A stretch of 64,000 nucleotides of DNA from Megalonaias nervosa (taxonomy: Eukaryota > Mollusca > Bivalvia > Unionida > Unionidae): positions 1-64,000 of the forward strand of contig JAECUM010009861.1 in assembly GCA_016617855.1 (NCBI GenBank), written 5' to 3'. The position numbers and the translations under genes are program-made. This document shows, piece by piece, positions 1 to 12,097 of the stretch. The notes under the pieces were generated by a model. It worked only from the letters and a program-made list of their open reading frames with translations, was not told the origin of the DNA and searched no databases. Numbering within the stretch: position 1 is the stretch's first letter; each line of letters begins with the position of its first letter.

Positions 1-34
<34 letters not shown>
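1..34. repeat. (AT)n microsatellite at the window edge
   Basis: A pure AT run, truncated by the window start. Just after it, at 52-120, the phrase cacttctccct occurs three times as a small degenerate direct repeat. Confidence 0.9.
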
Positions 35-36
<2 letters not shown>

Positions 37-1323
37 CGTTTCTTGCTTCGCATCCACTTCTCCCTGTTGAGCTCTCACTTCTCCCTGTTCAGTCCAAAAG
101 GAGAAGTCACTTCTCCCTATAATTCAAGTCTAGCTTGACCCCTGGGACATTATTGGGTTGTCAGAGATCTGAGATACCAGAGTAGTCTATCACTGATCAT
201 CAGTTCTATGGCTTTCCAAATACAGCTTGTTCATGCTACAGGACCTTAGTTGCATGGGATGGTTTGGTATTTTGAGGCTTTGGTACCGGCACGACTCTTG
301 CTTCTAATTACGATTAAAGAAAACTACCAGTTTCCCAAATTTAACTGAAAATGTATTTTGAACAATCTAATTTAAGAGGTTCAGAAGTTGATTTGGGATA
401 TCAGCTGGTCATGCTTAAGTGTCATGGGCTTAATCAAGAGTTTTGCAACTTCATGAGCATTGAATGTTTATTGTAATCTACAGCATTAGCAAAAGTAACG
501 TTATGGGAGTATTCCCTTTTAAGTTTTCAAAATAATTCTCATGTGGACTTTTTTTTTGTTTTTTTTTGTTCACTATATCATAGATTTTTGGCACAGGTGT
601 GATCATTGCACCAAATTTCTTGAAATGCCTGCTAAAGCTGTCTTACTCTTGTGAATGCTTTATTTAACCATATTCCAGTGGAGCGCAAGTTTAACCTGGA
701 GACATATCTCCATATTTTTTTGTGTTCTCTGCAATGACAAGCTTTAACTTGGTAAAAACTGCACTTGGATTTTCAGATGCTAGATTGGCAATAAAATGTG
801 AAAGGATCTTTTTCCATTCCCAATGGCTCTTTCTACATGTATCTTCAAGGCATGGTTTGTAGACACGTCTTGGAATTGCTGGTACTGTACCTACTGCAAC
901 ATCTTGCAACATCTTGGGAGTATCTTTATAAATACAAGTCCTGGACCTACTGCTTCCTCAAAACAGTCAATGCCCAGATCTGACTCATGGAGGGATTGAA
1001 ACCTTTCCCCTTGTTATATTACTATTTTCGCCTGAGCCCTTGGAAGTTTGGGAATATTTCTTAAATATACAGGTAAACACCACACAGATCACAAGAGAAT
1101 TAAAAGAGATGAATTGCAGTCTAAGAATGAATATGATCAAAGGGCAGGAAGTAGGTAGGCGTAAAACTTGCCATTAGAAAAGGCAAAATTTATTTCTGAA
1201 ACAAAGTCTTCCATCTTCTTCCTTTTTCCATTGATATCTTTATAGCTGTAGCATATGGTTGCCATTAAAACTGACTTATTGGACTGCTAGGAGAGATATT
1301 CAGAACAAAGTGAACATATGTGT

Positions 1324-1620
1324 GATTTGGATTTTTAACGTAGCTTTAACAACTGTTCAGTCATATCGTTACAATGTCTGTAGTGTGGCAGTTTATAGCG
1401 ATGTCTAGAACTGGGGGTATCATGTTGCAGACACGTAGCATGTCCCACCCAGTCACATTATCCCCAAACCAGGATGACCAGCCCTAACACTAACCTCTTA
1501 ATGCTGAGTGAGGCAGCTGTTAGTACCATTTTATAAGTCTTTGGTATGACTTGGCTGGGGATCGAACACACAACCTCCCACATCCGAGCCAGACGCTCTA
1601 ACCATTAGGCCACCAGAGTC
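1324..1620 (-). mobile_element. tRNA-derived SINE, family 2, inverted copy
   Basis: Read on the minus strand it has a tRNA-like head with A box (tggcctaatggttagagcg) and B box near ggttcgat, and a body matching the copies at 39448 and 50025. It ends with the family's gctacgttaaa motif. The 5' end of the element is included in a local tandem duplication. Confidence 0.8.
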
Positions 1621-1903
1621 GTCTCTGAACATGTTTTATGCAATGGCAAAAACAGCTACCAAGGGCTCACAACAGTGTTTCTGGATTAAGAGTCCTGGAC
1701 TCTTCACTCGTGCAATTCTGGAGTTATCAACCCATCAACACACAACCTCCCACATCAGAGGCAGATGCTCTAACCATCAGGCCACCAGAGCCGTCTCTGA
1801 ACATGTTTTATGCAATGGCAAAAACAGCGACCAAGGCTCACAACAGAGTTTCTGGATTAAGAGTCCTGGACTCTTCACTTGTGCAACTCTGGAGTTATCA
1901 ACC
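1569..1903. repeat. Tandem duplication (about 172 bp x 2) covering a SINE head
   Basis: The second unit starts at 1741 and repeats 1569 onward with a few differences. Each unit holds the head of the family-2 SINE plus about 120 bp of flank with the phrase catgttttatgcaatggc. It creates an apparent 129-codon frame with no coding character. Confidence 0.85.
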
Positions 1904-2311
1904 CGTTTTTTTAGAGTCCCTGGCAGAAATTTTCAAGTCCACCACTTTCAGAATATAAAGGAAAATAAAAAGTACATGATCATTAATCTATTATTTAAGT
2001 GGATTAAATTCTCACCCTAGTAACATATCAGAAGTACAGGACATTTCCAGTATTCTGATTAATTTATTCAATATATGAAACTGTACTGATTTGCAGTCAT
2101 CATTTATCACACTTGTTTTAAGCCAGAGACACAAACTTGTGCAGAGTTGAGATGGCAGTGATCAGTAAAATTGAGCGGTAGTGCTTTAGACCACTTGGGC
2201 ACCTGTGGCTTTAAGTGTCAGTATTAAGTGTTTGCAGGAAACAATTTGCAGTTAATGTGATTATTGATTTGTTTCATTTGTCACACGTTTGGAGAGTTCA
2301 CATTTTTCACA

Positions 2312-2500
2312 GGTGGCCTAGTGGTCCAAGTCACTAGCCTTTACAGATCACTCACACGTCACCTACGTCTGGGCAAGTTTCAGTCGGTGGTTATGTTGAA
2401 AGGTATGCTTGTAGCTTTCCATGGGTCACTGCTTCTTCTGCCACCAAATATACCAGTTGCCATGAACAGCCTATCATGTCCTGAAAATGGGGTTCAACAG
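2312..2500 (+). mobile_element. tRNA-derived SINE, family 1, old diverged copy
   Basis: The order of short matches follows the younger copies (24468-24715): tggcctagtggtc, gatcac, gcttgtagct, gggtcactg, cttcttctgccacca, atgaacagcctatc and a final aatggggttcaac. Both the tRNA head and the body are strongly mutated. Confidence 0.55.
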
Positions 2501-3113
2501 CACAAAAAACCTGCCATGGTTGGGTATAACAATTCTTGTATTTATGATATTACATTTTCTCCCAAAATCAACCCTCTTCTTATTTTGGGTAAAATAGGAA
2601 ACAAAAGAAAGTAACAAAAATGTTGTAATATTGCAATAGCACAAAACTGGATTTCTCTAAAAACTATAGTGAGAAGTGTCGACATGATCTTATTGTTTAC
2701 CATGGTATGCCAAACTTCAGTCCCAAAAATAGTGCTTTATTTCATTCATATTTTATCCGTCTCTTGTTTAGATCTTACAATCCAAGTAACTGCTTCATTA
2801 ACATATACCTGTTTATTAGCAATACATTTCTGGGTTTGTGATCTCTTGCAATTGTGGTCTATATACCTTTCTGGTGAACTTTCTGAGCATCCAAATGGAT
2901 ATTAAATTATATCACTAAAAACTTGTGTATTTTTACTGCATAAATTAGAAAAATTGAACTAGCGTTTTGAGGGTAGTCCAATTCCATTAGTATGAGAAAT
3001 TTAAATGTTTAGCATTCAGGGAGAGCAATGATGGTTTCATCTTTATGCAACAATAATTCCACAATGGAAATTAAAAATTTAAGCAAATATTCCATTAAGA
3101 TTTTCCACAATAC

Positions 3114-3219
3114 CTTCCGAGTCATCATCTGAGTCGTCATCTGATGGTTCTTGTTTTTTGGCTGGAGCTGGTGTCTTCTTTACAACAGCAATGGCCTTCC
3201 CAACTGGTGGAGTTTCATC
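3114..3219 (-). CDS. Minus-strand nucleolin-like gene exon 3
   Basis: The acceptor is tttgtgaag and the donor gaag|gtattg; entry is phase 0, exit phase 1. Thirty-five codons start DETPPVGKAIAVVKKTPAP and end with an Asp/Ser/Glu tract (SDDDSDDDSE). It is a second basic-to-acidic module, like exon 2. The KKTPAPAKK stretch is close in style to nucleolin TPAKK repeats. Confidence 0.75.
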
Positions 3220-3819
3220 CTTCACAAACAAAAAATAACGTCATATACAGTATATATTATTTAGTATGATTCAACCAGAGTATTCTAATATGTAGAATGC
3301 ACAACCTTCAGTATTATATAGTTCTGCATGAAGGAAGCAGCAAGTTACAACTTACCTTGGACACGACAGACCAAGAGACTGGTCCAAGCTAAAAATATTG
3401 GATATCCAGACTCTGGAGGACTCTGTAAATGAAGACTGGTCACCCTACAGGCATGTCAACAAAGTGGCATCTAATTTCAAGGGAAGAATCATTAAGCACA
3501 TAGATAATATGCTGCATTTTTTTTTTTTTTTTCAAGATCTTGAAAGACAAAGGTTAGCTATTAACTCCACAGTAGGTCCCTCCATCTTATGAGATATCTG
3601 CTTAAGGTTCAAAGCTTTGTGTAGAGAAACATGTTGTATGAGTGGAGAACAGTACCATTTCATTGGTTACCTGTAATTACTGCTTCTTGGTCCTTCACAG
3701 CTAACAAGTTTGCAACTGTATGGCAATTAAGCTAAGCCCCTGTGGCCAATAAGAATGTGAAGGAGGGTCAAGTTTCAAGAACAATATCAAATGTATTCAG
3801 AGAAAAGATCTGAAGCAGG

Positions 3820-3885
3820 AAATACTTCTCATGAATTAGAGATCTATGATCTAAATACTTCTCATGAATTAGAGATCTATGATCT
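3820..3885. repeat. 33-bp direct duplication
   Basis: Two identical adjacent 33-bp units beginning aaatacttctcatgaatt. Identity suggests a recent slippage or duplication. Confidence 0.9.
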
Positions 3886-5185
3886 AATCAGCAATGGATG
3901 ACACTGATAAAGCAATTGAGACACTAGCTGTCCTTGTGTCAAGTGAAATGAAATCAAATATTTAATGTAAATAGTTTTGTATGAAATCATCAATTAGTTT
4001 GGTACATGATGACCCGGAGAAAATGTTACTTTTGACTAGGCCAAACAATAGCTTCAAGTTCACAAGTAATTCATTTAATAGCAATTTGGATGTGTCACAA
4101 TTACAGGAAATGCTCACTTTGCATCAATAAAATCAACAAATACTTTCTTAATTAAATGGATTTAAGTATAATGTAATGATCTCAGTTACTTTAGGAGGAA
4201 GAAAATAAATATTGGGGGCTTTTACAAGTTTATAATCCCACAGCTTTGCTAAATTGTCAAACAACTGCATACTGCTTGACACATTTAACCAGTGATACAT
4301 TACGAAGTTGGCATGAGCAGAGACAACTTAGCAAGTGCCAATTATAGATAACCAATAATGAGATCAGAAAAGTCCTATTCTCCACTGACTGGTCACATTG
4401 GGTCTGGGGTGGGGAAGCACCTGCCCACTCATCTTGGCTGGGCAAACAAAAGTCTTACTATGTGCACATCCCTGGGCACTTTCAGCATCTGGCATGCATC
4501 AGCTTGTGCTTAATCTGCCTACTTCTTATTGTCACGTATATTTAATTTGATTGTTTGTCTTTTAGTTTTAAATTTTTTTAATTCCATTACATGTTATTGT
4601 AATGTAACATTGTTTACTGGACTTGACCTTGTCCAAAAGAGAGTTCAGTTCTGTTTGACCTGATTAACTTTTTTTTAAAATTTTTGTTTTTTTTCATTGA
4701 TGTAAACAACTAATAATAGCTTCATTAGTCTGTATGAGCTAATTGACTGAAATATTATTCAGGTAAAACATGTTGATCTGGGTCAGGGTTTTGGAGAATC
4801 CAGATTGAATTTTATAGGCTATTATGTTTTAAAAAAACAAGGCTCATTAAATCATGCTAGAAAGTTATTTTCCTTTAGGTAATGGTTGTTTTTAGAAAAT
4901 GTTAATTTGTGACCCGAGGTCAAACAGAGAACTATATTATCTTGTGATGGTCAAAATTTTACCAGTTGTGCTTTAACATCTGGCACTTTAAATTGTATTA
5001 TGTTGCAACCAGTTTGGCCTGAATTTTATTTTCTTCAAATTATTTATTTCAAGTGATTATTTTCTCTGGAAATACAAAAGTGCTCTGATAAAATTCTTGC
5101 ATAAAGACATTCATTAGAATTTATACTGAACTCAAACCTGGAATATTTCTGTGATTCAACAAGAGACTGCTGACACATCAGTATG

Positions 5186-6297
5186 CATAGCTGCCAACCC
5201 CCTAGTACAAAAATACTGATTGCTTATGACAAAAATATCGATTTTCAGGACCAAATACTGATTTTTAAAATTTTAATGCATATGTAACTACTTACAACAT
5301 ATACAACCATCAGTAAGGTAGGACAGTGCCTTACATAATTATTTAATGTCAAAGATGCATGTGTTGCACAATTGCAACTTCTGGACAGGCACCCTGTTCC
5401 ATTCGGGTGCCCATTCAGAACGTGTAAGAGTGCAACACACTCAGACACAGGCTGTTTATAGGAGCCTTTTCCACACCTTATTTTTTTCAATTATTATCGA
5501 TTCCAATGTACCAACTGTTATTGATAATCTCAATTCTGTGCGATTTTCTTAGTGAACTGTTTTCATTCTAGCATACGAGTAATCCTTTGCGATTTTACCG
5601 TCTGGAAAACGCGTGCAAAATAAATCACCAGCAATACTACTGAAAGAGGAAGGTTCATTTCTAAATGAAATTTAACAAACCGAATTTCAATCAAATTACA
5701 TCAAGGTTCTCTCTGGTATTTATATACATCCAAGTTCAAGCTGAGTTGTGTATGATGAAGCAGCAAGCTGATGTTTATTAGCTTTTTCGTGCTCTTGTAT
5801 TTCATGTGTGCCTCCATGCCCAATAGCAAAATCACATTACACAATTTCCAAAACGTAAAGTCTTCACCTTTACTAGATGATTTCACAAATCTAAACAAGA
5901 CGGCACAATTGTCCTTTCAGTTCTGTTTTCTTCTCTTTTCTGGAGAAAATTCTGAATATTCTGCTTTCCTATTCAACATGACTAGTAGTTGAATATTACG
6001 AAGATGAGACAGTATTAGCGCTAACTGTTTGCGAAATCCAATATGACGGATAAAGACAGGCATGGTATCCTCGATTTCGAATGAACCAATCATATTGTAG
6101 AACTGTATTCCTATATACATGTGATACATTTCTATCAGAATGGAACCGAGTGCCCGTTCTAAACTGAAAATTGCAAGGAAATTTATTATTTTTTTTTAAA
6201 ATTAAAAACGTATTTTTTGCACAAAAAAAACATACACCCGTATTTAGGTCCAAAATACGGGACAAATACGGAAAAAACGGGACAATTAGCAGCTATG
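5186..6297 (-). mobile_element. TIR DNA transposon with IGHGG zinc-finger remnant, 1.1 kb
   Basis: The ends are inverted (CATAGCTGCCAACC at the left; CATAGCTGCTAATT read from the right). A perfect 7-bp direct repeat cagtatg flanks it (5179-5185 and 6298-6304). On the minus strand, around 5768-5830, a degraded frame reads AIGHGGTHEIQEHEKANKH, a BED/TTF-like zinc-finger signature found in transposase-derived proteins. The rest of the ORF is broken by stops. The same ends and motif occur in the element at 18842-19689. Confidence 0.7.
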
Positions 6298-7694
6298 CAG
6301 TATGACGGAGGCCATAACAGACACGTCATCACCTTCAATTTTAAATCTCTTAGGGACTTGAACTGAGTTTTATTCAGGACTTTTTATTACTAGGACTTGT
6401 GTCTTTAATTCTTATTATTTTTGGATTTAATTCGCAAAACCGTAGTTCTTTTTTTCACTTTGTATTATAGGGAAATAAATTATTTGTTAAATTTTACAAA
6501 GCTTGTTGTCTTCACTCTTTTCTGTTACTTATTTTAAGAGCATAGACTCAAAACGTTATCTAGAACACAAAATGTTTATTACAATTATATAATGTACAAT
6601 ACAGAAATGCAAAGTCAATTTGGCAAAGCCACTGAAGCATTTAAGATTTTATTTTTTAGCACTATTAGTGCATAATGTTTCTTACTCATTCTTTACCCCC
6701 TAAAATGTAGTTTCCCCAAATTTGGAAGGGAAGGGCAGTGTTCTGTCTTTGTGATACAATGTAAAACACTGGCCAGTTATCTTTCTATGGCTCATTATGA
6801 TTCTAACCCTTAAGCTTTCTATTGCAACATCTGTAGCCACATATCAGTAAGTAATTCTCTTAGTTTTGCACCATTGTGTTGTACAATTGCAGTGCTCAAA
6901 GAAATTTTTTTTTAAGCACAGGCCCCAGGCTGGTGACTTAAATGAACTCACAAGCCCTGACTGAAATTCCACAAGCCCAGATGGTTCATACCAGTCAACT
7001 CTCAAGCTGAGAAAAACCTCCCGATTTTGGGTTTATTGTCACACTTACCTCCCGATCTCATAATATCTCCTGATTTTTCGCAGAGAACTCCTGAATATTA
7101 CATTATGTCTGTCGATTTTCATTTCTCAGAAGAAAAAAAAAACATACATAGATATCATATGCAATCCACAGATGCCATATTCTATCACCTGTGAATACTG
7201 TTGTAATGAAACAATATCAAACTACATTTTTCTTTAAATAGAATGTCAAGAATAAACATTATTAACATAAATTACAGATTTTTTTAAAACCCCAACAATA
7301 ATAAAAACTAAAATTTTCACCAATCAGTTTCAATCTCATGAATGATCACTGTGAATGCTGTGTAATTTTCTTTCCTAACAAAATCGCATCTCCATTTCCA
7401 TCAAAGAAACACGGTCAGTAAACACCTGGCATTCCTCTACTGTGTATGTAAACTTTAACTACCACGATTAAATAAAAAAGGGAATAAAACAAAATATACC
7501 ATGCAGTATATGTGCCCCCAAAGAACTAATTCAGAGTAAATATTGTATTTAGTAAACAGTGTTACATGCCTTCAGAGTTAAACCTAAGGAAATAAGGTGG
7601 GATATAAAACATGGGAAAAACAGCTGTCACATGTATTGTAAGTTGTAATTGCAGATTTGAACTGTTAAAATGAAGTCCTAGGAATTGTAAGGTA

Positions 7695-9200
7695 CACCAC
7701 TCCCTCGATAACTCGTGCCTTGACAACTCATGAACCCGCTTATTATGCGGGGTCAGGCATGGATCCCATTTTTTAAACCAGAAAATACACCAAAAATTGA
7801 TCCCTATTTATTGAAATAAAAGAAAATTGCAATCAAAATTAGCAACGGAAACTTTGATATATCGTCAAAAAGGTAGTAGGACCCGAAATTTTAATCAACA
7901 TTATGAAATATCAAATTTAAAAATAAGTCATACAATTCTGTTACATTTTCTTTCCAAACAGTAGTACACCGCAATTAACGGCATGCAAGGAAATTTTGAT
8001 TAATGAAAATGTCACGTCGCGTGGAGGCTGTACTTTAATAAATTTTTTGTATCAATTGAAATTTGTGTTTTAGTTCCACCTTTTAGTTCCTTTTAAGTGT
8101 AGTCATCATAAATGCAGTGTGTCCTCTTGTAATTAAACGTAAAATGTGTCAATCTACTGTAACAGCTATGTCCGCAAGCATTTCGCTGAGAACCTAATTA
8201 GGTGCTGTGTTTTGATTACTGACTTGCGGAAGTTTTTGTTGTTTTGTTGCACAGAATTAAAAGCTGGCCTCCTTTGTATTATCACGTTAATTATGTCTTT
8301 TGAATCAAATAAAGGAGCTGGAATAAAAGAAAAGTTAAAAGGCATGAAAATCCTAGAAACTTAAAATCTAGCGGCCATGGTTGTATGTCGGGTGAACTCA
8401 CTTCATTTGATCAATCACTGTTATAAATGTTATTGTGTATGTAACATAAACTACCTTAAATTTACAGATTCATTGGTAACTGTGATCAAAGTTAACCAAG
8501 CGAAATGAATACTTCGTAAAATAAAGAGCTTGGTTTCACAGATACGGACCATTTTGGGCAATCGAGTTTCAGAGAATTCTTAACTGGCACTTAGAGATAC
8601 CCTCAAGGATGATAAAAAGTTTCCTTATTACTTCCAATGAAATGATGACATCAATACTGTACTAACTGAAGAATACAAAAATTGAGATTCGACCTAGACG
8701 ATTGTCTCACAAAATAAATTTCGGTTTTTTTTTTAAGAAAAGAAATCTTGTTTGGTGGTGTATCGACAGTTAGTCTAGTTCCCCACGCTTTTGACTCCTA
8801 ATTTGGCAGGATACCATTAAATACCACTCTGGGAACCAGACTCGTCAAGAAAACAAAAGTCAGTGACGTAACACACGGATGTTTTCACGTACACGTGATG
8901 GTTGTTGAAACCAGTAGAACGATCTTTCACATGTTGGACATTTTGAAAATAAATGTTATTTACACAGAATAACTAACAACTTTATTAGAAAAAGCGCATT
9001 ATTGAAAATTACTATTGACGTGATTGTAAAATGAGATTCAGTTATTAAACAGCCCAGTTCCCCAACCCCCATTCCGCTGTTTTCTCGAGATCTAAGTGAA
9101 TTTTTTCAACTTTTGGAGGCCCCTCGGTAACTTGTGTCCTCACTTATAGTGCGGTCTATGTTTGTGGACCCGTTGTGCACGAGTTATCGAGGGAGAGGTG
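7695..9200 (+). mobile_element. Tigger/pogo-like element with TA target duplication
   Basis: Inverted 24-bp ends start CACCACTCCCTCGATAACTC at the left; the right end (9177-9200) is its reverse complement with one mismatch. TA flanks both sides (7693-7694 and 9201-9202), as expected for Tc1/mariner-superfamily insertion. Inside, 8293-8364 gives a short frame with IKEKLKGMKILET, resembling the CENP-B-type helix-turn-helix start of Tigger transposases (inference). No intact transposase, so non-autonomous or decayed. Confidence 0.7.
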
Positions 9201-9995
9201 TACAACAAAATAGGGTATCATTTATTTGCCAATCAACTGCTTGTGCTTATATACGCACTGCAGAACATGGTTTTTTTGAAGTATGTTCCAAGGGCAGTCC
9301 TCTTCACAAGATATATGCAATGATAAGGATTAACTGTTAATTAGTCACACTGGCTTTATTGTTTGTGTACTTAGTCTAACCTTTAGCTATTTGTGCAGTT
9401 TAGCCACAGCTGACCAGAATATGAAAAAGAACGCTTGTCCTGGGGGAAAATGATGCATCCCATGGATGCTCGCACGTTGGGGCAAGGGGGTGGATGCAAC
9501 AGTCGCCTCTCCCAACCTTTAAACATGTTTTGGCCTACATCTACAAAATTTCATGGCTGACCACTATGTATCCCCACCCCCCGAAATGTTTTGTGGGCAC
9601 CTCTGCAGCATACTTTGAGAATTTCACCCTTATTGGACCTGAAAAATCAGTCAATATTTATTGAAAACGGTGCTTTAAAAATGCAGTGCAAACACATCCC
9701 CATTTTAGGTCCAAATCTCACTATTTTATTTGCTATTCTCCCTACTTAGCTTTTCCAATTTCCACATGCCCAAAATTTCCCCTTTTTTAATGTTGTCACA
9801 CAACGTTGCTATAGCTACAATTCAAATATAATTTTAATAAAAAATGAATTATACTTGAACACTATTCCAATAACTGAAATGATCATGCTTTGATTTCTAT
9901 ATATGCAGTAAAATCTGACTTCAAAGAAACATTGTCGCTGTTCGCAAACTTGTCAAAAATATGATTTGTAGCAGCTTACACATTCTCATTCAAGG

Positions 9996-9996
9996 T

Positions 9997-10031
<35 letters not shown>
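9996..10031. repeat. (AT)n(GT)n microsatellite
   Basis: A TA run followed by TG repeats in the intron of the minus-strand gene. Confidence 0.9.
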
Positions 10032-10323
10032 AATAACTTTTGTTCTTGTAAACGCATCTATGCTCTCTTTGATTTACCTATAATGGGTTGTACCACTTCC
10101 TGATCCCACCTATGCAAATTAACACAATGGGTTCACACACTGCAACCTTCAATATATCTCACTATTGTCAGCCAGGTAATGTGAAACTTCGATTTTATAC
10201 ATGACCTATTTTCCTTTAATTGCTGCTAGTTAAACTGCCCATGGGATACTTTTTTTTATATCAGCTCCAATCATTACAGATTACCATTTATACATACTAT
10301 ATGTAACAGGCATAGACTGGTTT

Positions 10324-10328
<5 letters not shown>

Positions 10329-10364
<36 letters not shown>
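10329..10364. repeat. (TA)n microsatellite
   Basis: A pure TA run of about 18 units. Confidence 0.9.
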
Positions 10365-10369
<5 letters not shown>

Positions 10370-11989
10370 TAAGATTACTGAAATCTGTGTTTTCTGTGTC
10401 AGGAAGTTTTGGGTATACAAAATAGTATTTTTTTAAGCAAAGCTTCTATTGATCTCAGTTTCACACAACACAGTAGTAATCTGATTTAGATTATGGCATG
10501 TATGTCAACATCATGAAACTACACTTGCCCATTTCATTATCGCGATCCAAGTTTCCTCAAACTTTATTCTTTCAAAAAGCCCAAAGGACACCTCACTTTG
10601 AATACAGAAAGGGCCTGAACTAAAATTACAGGGGCCCTGGGTGTCTGGCTATCGGATTTTTTTTTAGCACTGTTGAAATTAAAGCCTGAAAGCTAAATTT
10701 CACCCTTCTTTCAGTGTAATTAGAATCAGGAAAGAACGATATTTGCTGAAGAAATGTGTTTGCCATAAACCATTCTTTGAAATAATCAAGATGCTATGTT
10801 TAAATGTCAAAAATATTCAGTTTAGAATTATGAGGTGCCTGCCCTTAAATTCACTTGTCATGCGGTTCTTTTTCGGGAGTGTTCCAAAGGTAGTAGTGTG
10901 ATACAATCGATAAATTCCATCAGAGACTATCTAATAACATTCACATGTGGCGCACAAATCGATTCAAGAGGCAAGCCCACTATTTTAAAGTGGATCCTAG
11001 AAGAAAAAGCATCATTAGATAAAAATTAGACTGGAAAATATTGGTGATCAGCTGGTGCACTGAATACTTTGAAAGGAGAACTTGGGCAAAAGACATTCCA
11101 ACATAGCGTGGTGTTGGCTTATGTTATCAACAATTATGTAATAAAAATAGACTGCAATTGGTTGACTAACGATGTCACTAAACAACATCAGATTAATTCT
11201 TGCACATTTGAAAAAATGGACACGTTTCAATGTTCAGGGGAGAAATTATGTGACTTGGAATGAAATGTTGATATCTGGTTTTAATGGAACCCAATGATGT
11301 TTAGGAGCAGTATCTTTCAAGATTTGGTATTATTTCGATGATCTGGCTGATACAACAGTTTGCATATAACTGTGGAATTGGGGTTTTAAAGAAGGAAGTT
11401 ACTGACAGGAAACTAAAAAATGGATGGACACAGCTGCTGAAATCTGATTCGTCTTTTGGAGTGCAAGCATATAAAAAAATAGGAATATGATGTCACTTGC
11501 ACTAGGGCAAGTACAGGTGTATATGGGATATATCAAATACTGAACTGATCCTGCTGTTGGAGGTTCAGGAATCATGAGAAAAATGAATAACAAAATACAC
11601 ACTAGCAAATTATGAAATTTTTTTATATCTATGAAAAATACTGTAAAAACTACCACATATACTTGCTTAGAAGTCTAGTCCAACTTCACAGATCCAGCTC
11701 TGCCATTGCACAATGCAATGGCTGAGTAATCACAAGAACAAGCAACACAGGCCCTGATCTGCCAGGACAGTATGTGACGGTAGTTGCTGTTTGCATGTGG
11801 ATCAGACTTACAAGAGAAAATATCTGGCAATTATGTAGAACTGTAACTCTGAAGAAAAAAAAATCTATCAAATATAGCTATTCTGCAAAAATAAAAATAA
11901 AAAATTAAAGTCTGTAATTTGGAAGGATTGCTATGATTTGGAACCACTTTACTATGCATTATCACTTGCTAAATGGGTGCAATTCTTAC

Positions 11990-12097
11990 CTCATCAGAAG
12001 ATCCCAAGTCACTAGAATCATCTTCAGAATCTGATGCATCCATAGGAACAGCTTTTGTTGCCTTGCCCTTGGTTCCTGAAGCATTCTGTGGTCCACC
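11990..12097 (-). CDS. Minus-strand nucleolin-like gene exon 2
   Basis: The acceptor is tattttaag and the donor gatgag|gtaaga, phase 0 at both ends, 36 codons. The peptide starts GGPQNASGTKGKATKAV and ends in a Ser/Asp/Glu run (DASDSEDDSSDLGSSDE). It moves from a basic to an acidic half, one nucleolin-type N-terminal module, with likely casein kinase 2 serines. Confidence 0.75.

Larger units (their letters stand above)
35..3113. other. Left flank, probable intron of the minus-strand gene
   Basis: Beyond exon 3 of the minus gene this stretch holds an inverted SINE (1324-1620), a 172-bp tandem duplication (1569-1903) and an old SINE (about 2312-2500). No further acidic exon is seen. A minus-strand frame at 691-912 (about 73 codons) has no recognisable homology. 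The rest is unremarkable AT-rich sequence. Confidence 0.5.
3220..11989 (-). other. Intron 2 of the minus-strand nucleolin-like gene
   Basis: An 8.8-kb intron with a 33-bp duplication (3820-3885), two DNA transposons (5186-6297 and 7695-9200) and two AT-rich microsatellites. A region near 6990-7110 has 'cctcccgattttgggtttattg' type text like the ends of other BED-type transposons, but no boundaries are clear. No host coding exon is seen inside. Confidence 0.6.

Noticed and set aside
691..912. 73-codon minus-strand frame considered as a further exon of the minus gene
   Set aside because: It is not acidic or RRM-like, has no phase-matched splice signals, and no recognised homology.
1631..2020. 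129-codon frame with an apparent internal repeat
   Set aside because: The protein repeat is only the translated 172-bp tandem duplication that contains a SINE head.
2264..2614. 116-codon plus-strand frame
   Set aside because: It runs through an old SINE copy, which explains it as non-coding.
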